Positions 6,621-7,929 of a stretch of DNA of 7,929 nt are shown here, in pieces. The stretch comes from an uncultured Clostridia bacterium. GTDB lineage: Bacteria > Bacillota > Clostridia > Christensenellales > Aristaeellaceae. How positions within the stretch are numbered: the first letter of the stretch is position 1; each line of letters starts with the position of its first letter. The translations under genes and the position numbers were made by a program. A model generated the notes under the pieces. The model ran no database searches. It had not been told where the DNA came from and worked only from the letters and a program-made list of their open reading frames with translations. The stretch covers positions 1 through 7,929 of the forward strand of contig CAMOIA010000068.1 in NCBI GenBank assembly GCA_946615785.1, given 5' to 3'.

Positions 6621-7601
6621 ATGAAAGTAAAAGTCCAGAAAAACCGCCCCTGGCTGAAGGCGGTTCAGGTGCTGATCGCATTATTGCTCGCCGCCGCGGC
6701 CCTGCTCCTGCTCTGGCGGCCCGTCAGCCGCCTGGTTTACCGCAAATTCTACGCTTTCGCGGCCACCGGCATCCGCATTCCCGGCCTTGACGACGCGCTG
6801 GTGCCCCAGGGCATCTGGATGGACGGCGGCGACACCCTGGTGTGCGGAAGCGTCGAGGGCGAAGGCGCGTACATTTACACCGTGAAAGCGGACGGAAGCG
6901 TGAAAAAATGCTTCCTTACCGACGGCGCTCAGCCCATCCGGAACCACGTCTGCGGCCTTGCGGTGCTTGAGGATACCGTGATCGTGACCGCGGAGGATAA
7001 AGTGTTCGCCTTCTCCCTTGACCGTATCAGAACCGCTTCCTCAGCAGACGCCGTTCGAAGCTTTGCGCTCGCACAGCACGCATCCTTTGTGAACGTGGAC
7101 GGGGACGTCTACATCGGCGAAATCCATTACAGCCCGCATTACGTCTGCGAGCATACCCATACAAGCGCGGACGGGAACGTGACAAACGCCGTGCTCTGCC
7201 GTTATGACGGCGCTGCCTTCCTTGCCGCGATCCGGGACGAAAACGCCCCCGTTCCCGAACCCGCCGCCATGTACACGCTGCCTGACAAGGTGCAGGGCTG
7301 CGTCGTAAAGGACGGACTTCTTCTGACCGTTTCCTCCTGGGGCCTTGCCCCGAGCGAATACCGGGTATGGGCCCTGCCGCAGGAAGCGGCGGGCGAAATG
7401 AACGGCGTGCCCCTGTACGAGCTTGACAGGAGCACGCTCAGAAAATCGTTTGCGGGGCCGCTGATGGCGGAGGAAATGGCCCTTTCGGACGGCACTGTGT
7501 ATGTAATGCACGAAAGCGCCGCCAGCAAATACATGATCGGGCGCCTGCTCGGGTACACAAGGGTATTCGTGATGCCCTGGTCTGAAATCACCGCTCCCTG
7601 A
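6621..7601 (+). CDS. Membrane-anchored, probably beta-propeller-like protein of unknown function
   Basis: I do not recognise a named family. The 326-residue protein has a basic N-terminus (KVKVQKNRPWLK), one hydrophobic helix at about 13-32 rich in L and A with no lipobox, and then a long domain expected outside the membrane. That domain has repeated beta-rich segments ending in YIYTV, VFAFSLD and VWALP, and phrases such as PQGIWMDGGDTL (62-73), NHVCGLAVLEDTVIVTA (108-124) and ASFVNVDGDVYIGE (154-167), which suggest blades of a YncE-like propeller. A Cys/His patch CEHTHTS (176-182) could bind metal. I chose ATG at 6621-6623 with AAAGGA 9 nt upstream; a GTG at 6588 has no such site. It lies 37 nt after the hydrogenase gene with no terminator seen between, so co-transcription is likely. 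Its end overlaps citrate synthase by 14 bp. Confidence 0.78.
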   Translation: MKVKVQKNRPWLKAVQVLIALLLAAAALLLLWRPVSRLVYRKFYAFAATGIRIPGLDDALVPQGIWMDGGDTLVCGSVEGEGAYIYTVKADGSVKKCFLTDGAQPIRNHVCGLAVLEDTVIVTAEDKVFAFSLDRIRTASSADAVRSFALAQHASFVNVDGDVYIGEIHYSPHYVCEHTHTSADGNVTNAVLCRYDGAAFLAAIRDENAPVPEPAAMYTLPDKVQGCVVKDGLLLTVSSWGLAPSEYRVWALPQEAAGEMNGVPLYELDRSTLRKSFAGPLMAEEMALSDGTVYVMHESAASKYMIGRLLGYTRVFVMPWSEITAP

Positions 7602-7929
7602 GCGGAAGGTATTCCCCGCGCGGCTGAACGGCCTTGTACGCCGGACGGATAATGCGGTTGCCGTTGATCAGCTCCTCAAGCCGATGGGCGGACCATCCGG
7701 CGATTCTGGACACGGCGAACATGGGCGTGAACAGCTCCTCCGGAATGCCGAGCAGCTGATACATGAAGCCTGAATAAAAATCCACGTTTGCGCTGACCCC
7801 CTTGTACATGCGCCGCTGAGAGGCGATGATCCGGGGGGCCAGTTTTTCTACGCGCTCATAGAGTGAGAATTCCTGCAGGCAGCCCTTTTCGCGCGCAAGC
7901 GCGGCCACCATTTCCTTCAGGATGACAGC
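7588..7929 (-). CDS. gltA: Citrate synthase, C-terminal part
   Basis: Citrate synthase condenses acetyl-CoA and oxaloacetate to citrate, which in anaerobes often serves the route to 2-oxoglutarate and glutamate. The last 113 codons are present; the gene starts beyond the right edge, and the ATG at 7909-7911 is internal, since the frame stays open to the edge. Signatures are NVDFYSGFMYQLLGIPEELFTP (fragment residues 48-69, read as one block), FAVSRIAGWSAHRLEE (71-86) and RIIRPAY (92-98). D50 matches the catalytic aspartate of E. coli GltA (D362), and R75 and R95 match the substrate-binding arginines R387 and R407. The ending YLPLRER is typical. It converges on the membrane protein gene and overlaps it by 14 bp. 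Its promoter is not in the window. Confidence 0.97.
   Translation of the reverse strand, partial: AVILKEMVAALAREKGCLQEFSLYERVEKLAPRIIASQRRMYKGVSANVDFYSGFMYQLLGIPEELFTPMFAVSRIAGWSAHRLEELINGNRIIRPAYKAVQPRGEYLPLRER

Overview
The window looks like chromosomal DNA from a GC-rich anaerobic member of the Bacillota (class Clostridia), probably an uncultured gut or fermenter lineage. The reasons are a T-box leader in front of pheS, GGAGG-type ribosome binding sites, a clostridial-type citrate synthase end, and an [FeFe] hydrogenase of the monomeric group B type. No tRNA or rRNA gene, insertion sequence, CRISPR array or phage gene was seen. Base composition and coding style look even throughout, so nothing suggests recent transfer.

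Minus strand, 1-5002: a promoter (4973-5002) drives a tRNA-Phe-sensing T-box leader (4735-4966) with a UUC specifier, followed by pheS, pheT, a small protein-kinase-like gene and the start of tsaC/sua5, which runs off the left edge. Spacings are 18 nt, 4 nt and 52 nt, so all four genes probably form one transcript that rises when tRNA-Phe is uncharged. PheS and PheT together charge tRNA-Phe. TsaC makes the threonylcarbamoyl-AMP used for the t6A37 modification of tRNAs. The kinase-like protein has lost the residues expected at the two key catalytic positions and is probably a pseudokinase.

Plus strand, 5028-7601: a divergent promoter back to back with the T-box promoter drives a group B [FeFe] hydrogenase with a cysteine-rich multi-cluster N-terminus. 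It is followed 37 nt later by a membrane-anchored, probably beta-propeller-like protein of unknown function. The two are probably co-transcribed. At the right edge the last 113 codons of citrate synthase lie on the minus strand and overlap the end of the membrane protein gene by 14 bp, tail to tail.

Most of the window is ordinary core metabolism and translation. The parts worth a second look are the pseudokinase inside a T-box-controlled tRNA operon, the hydrogenase plus membrane-protein pair, and the non-consensus base in the T-box bulge. I do not see clear evidence for a wholly new multi-gene system.
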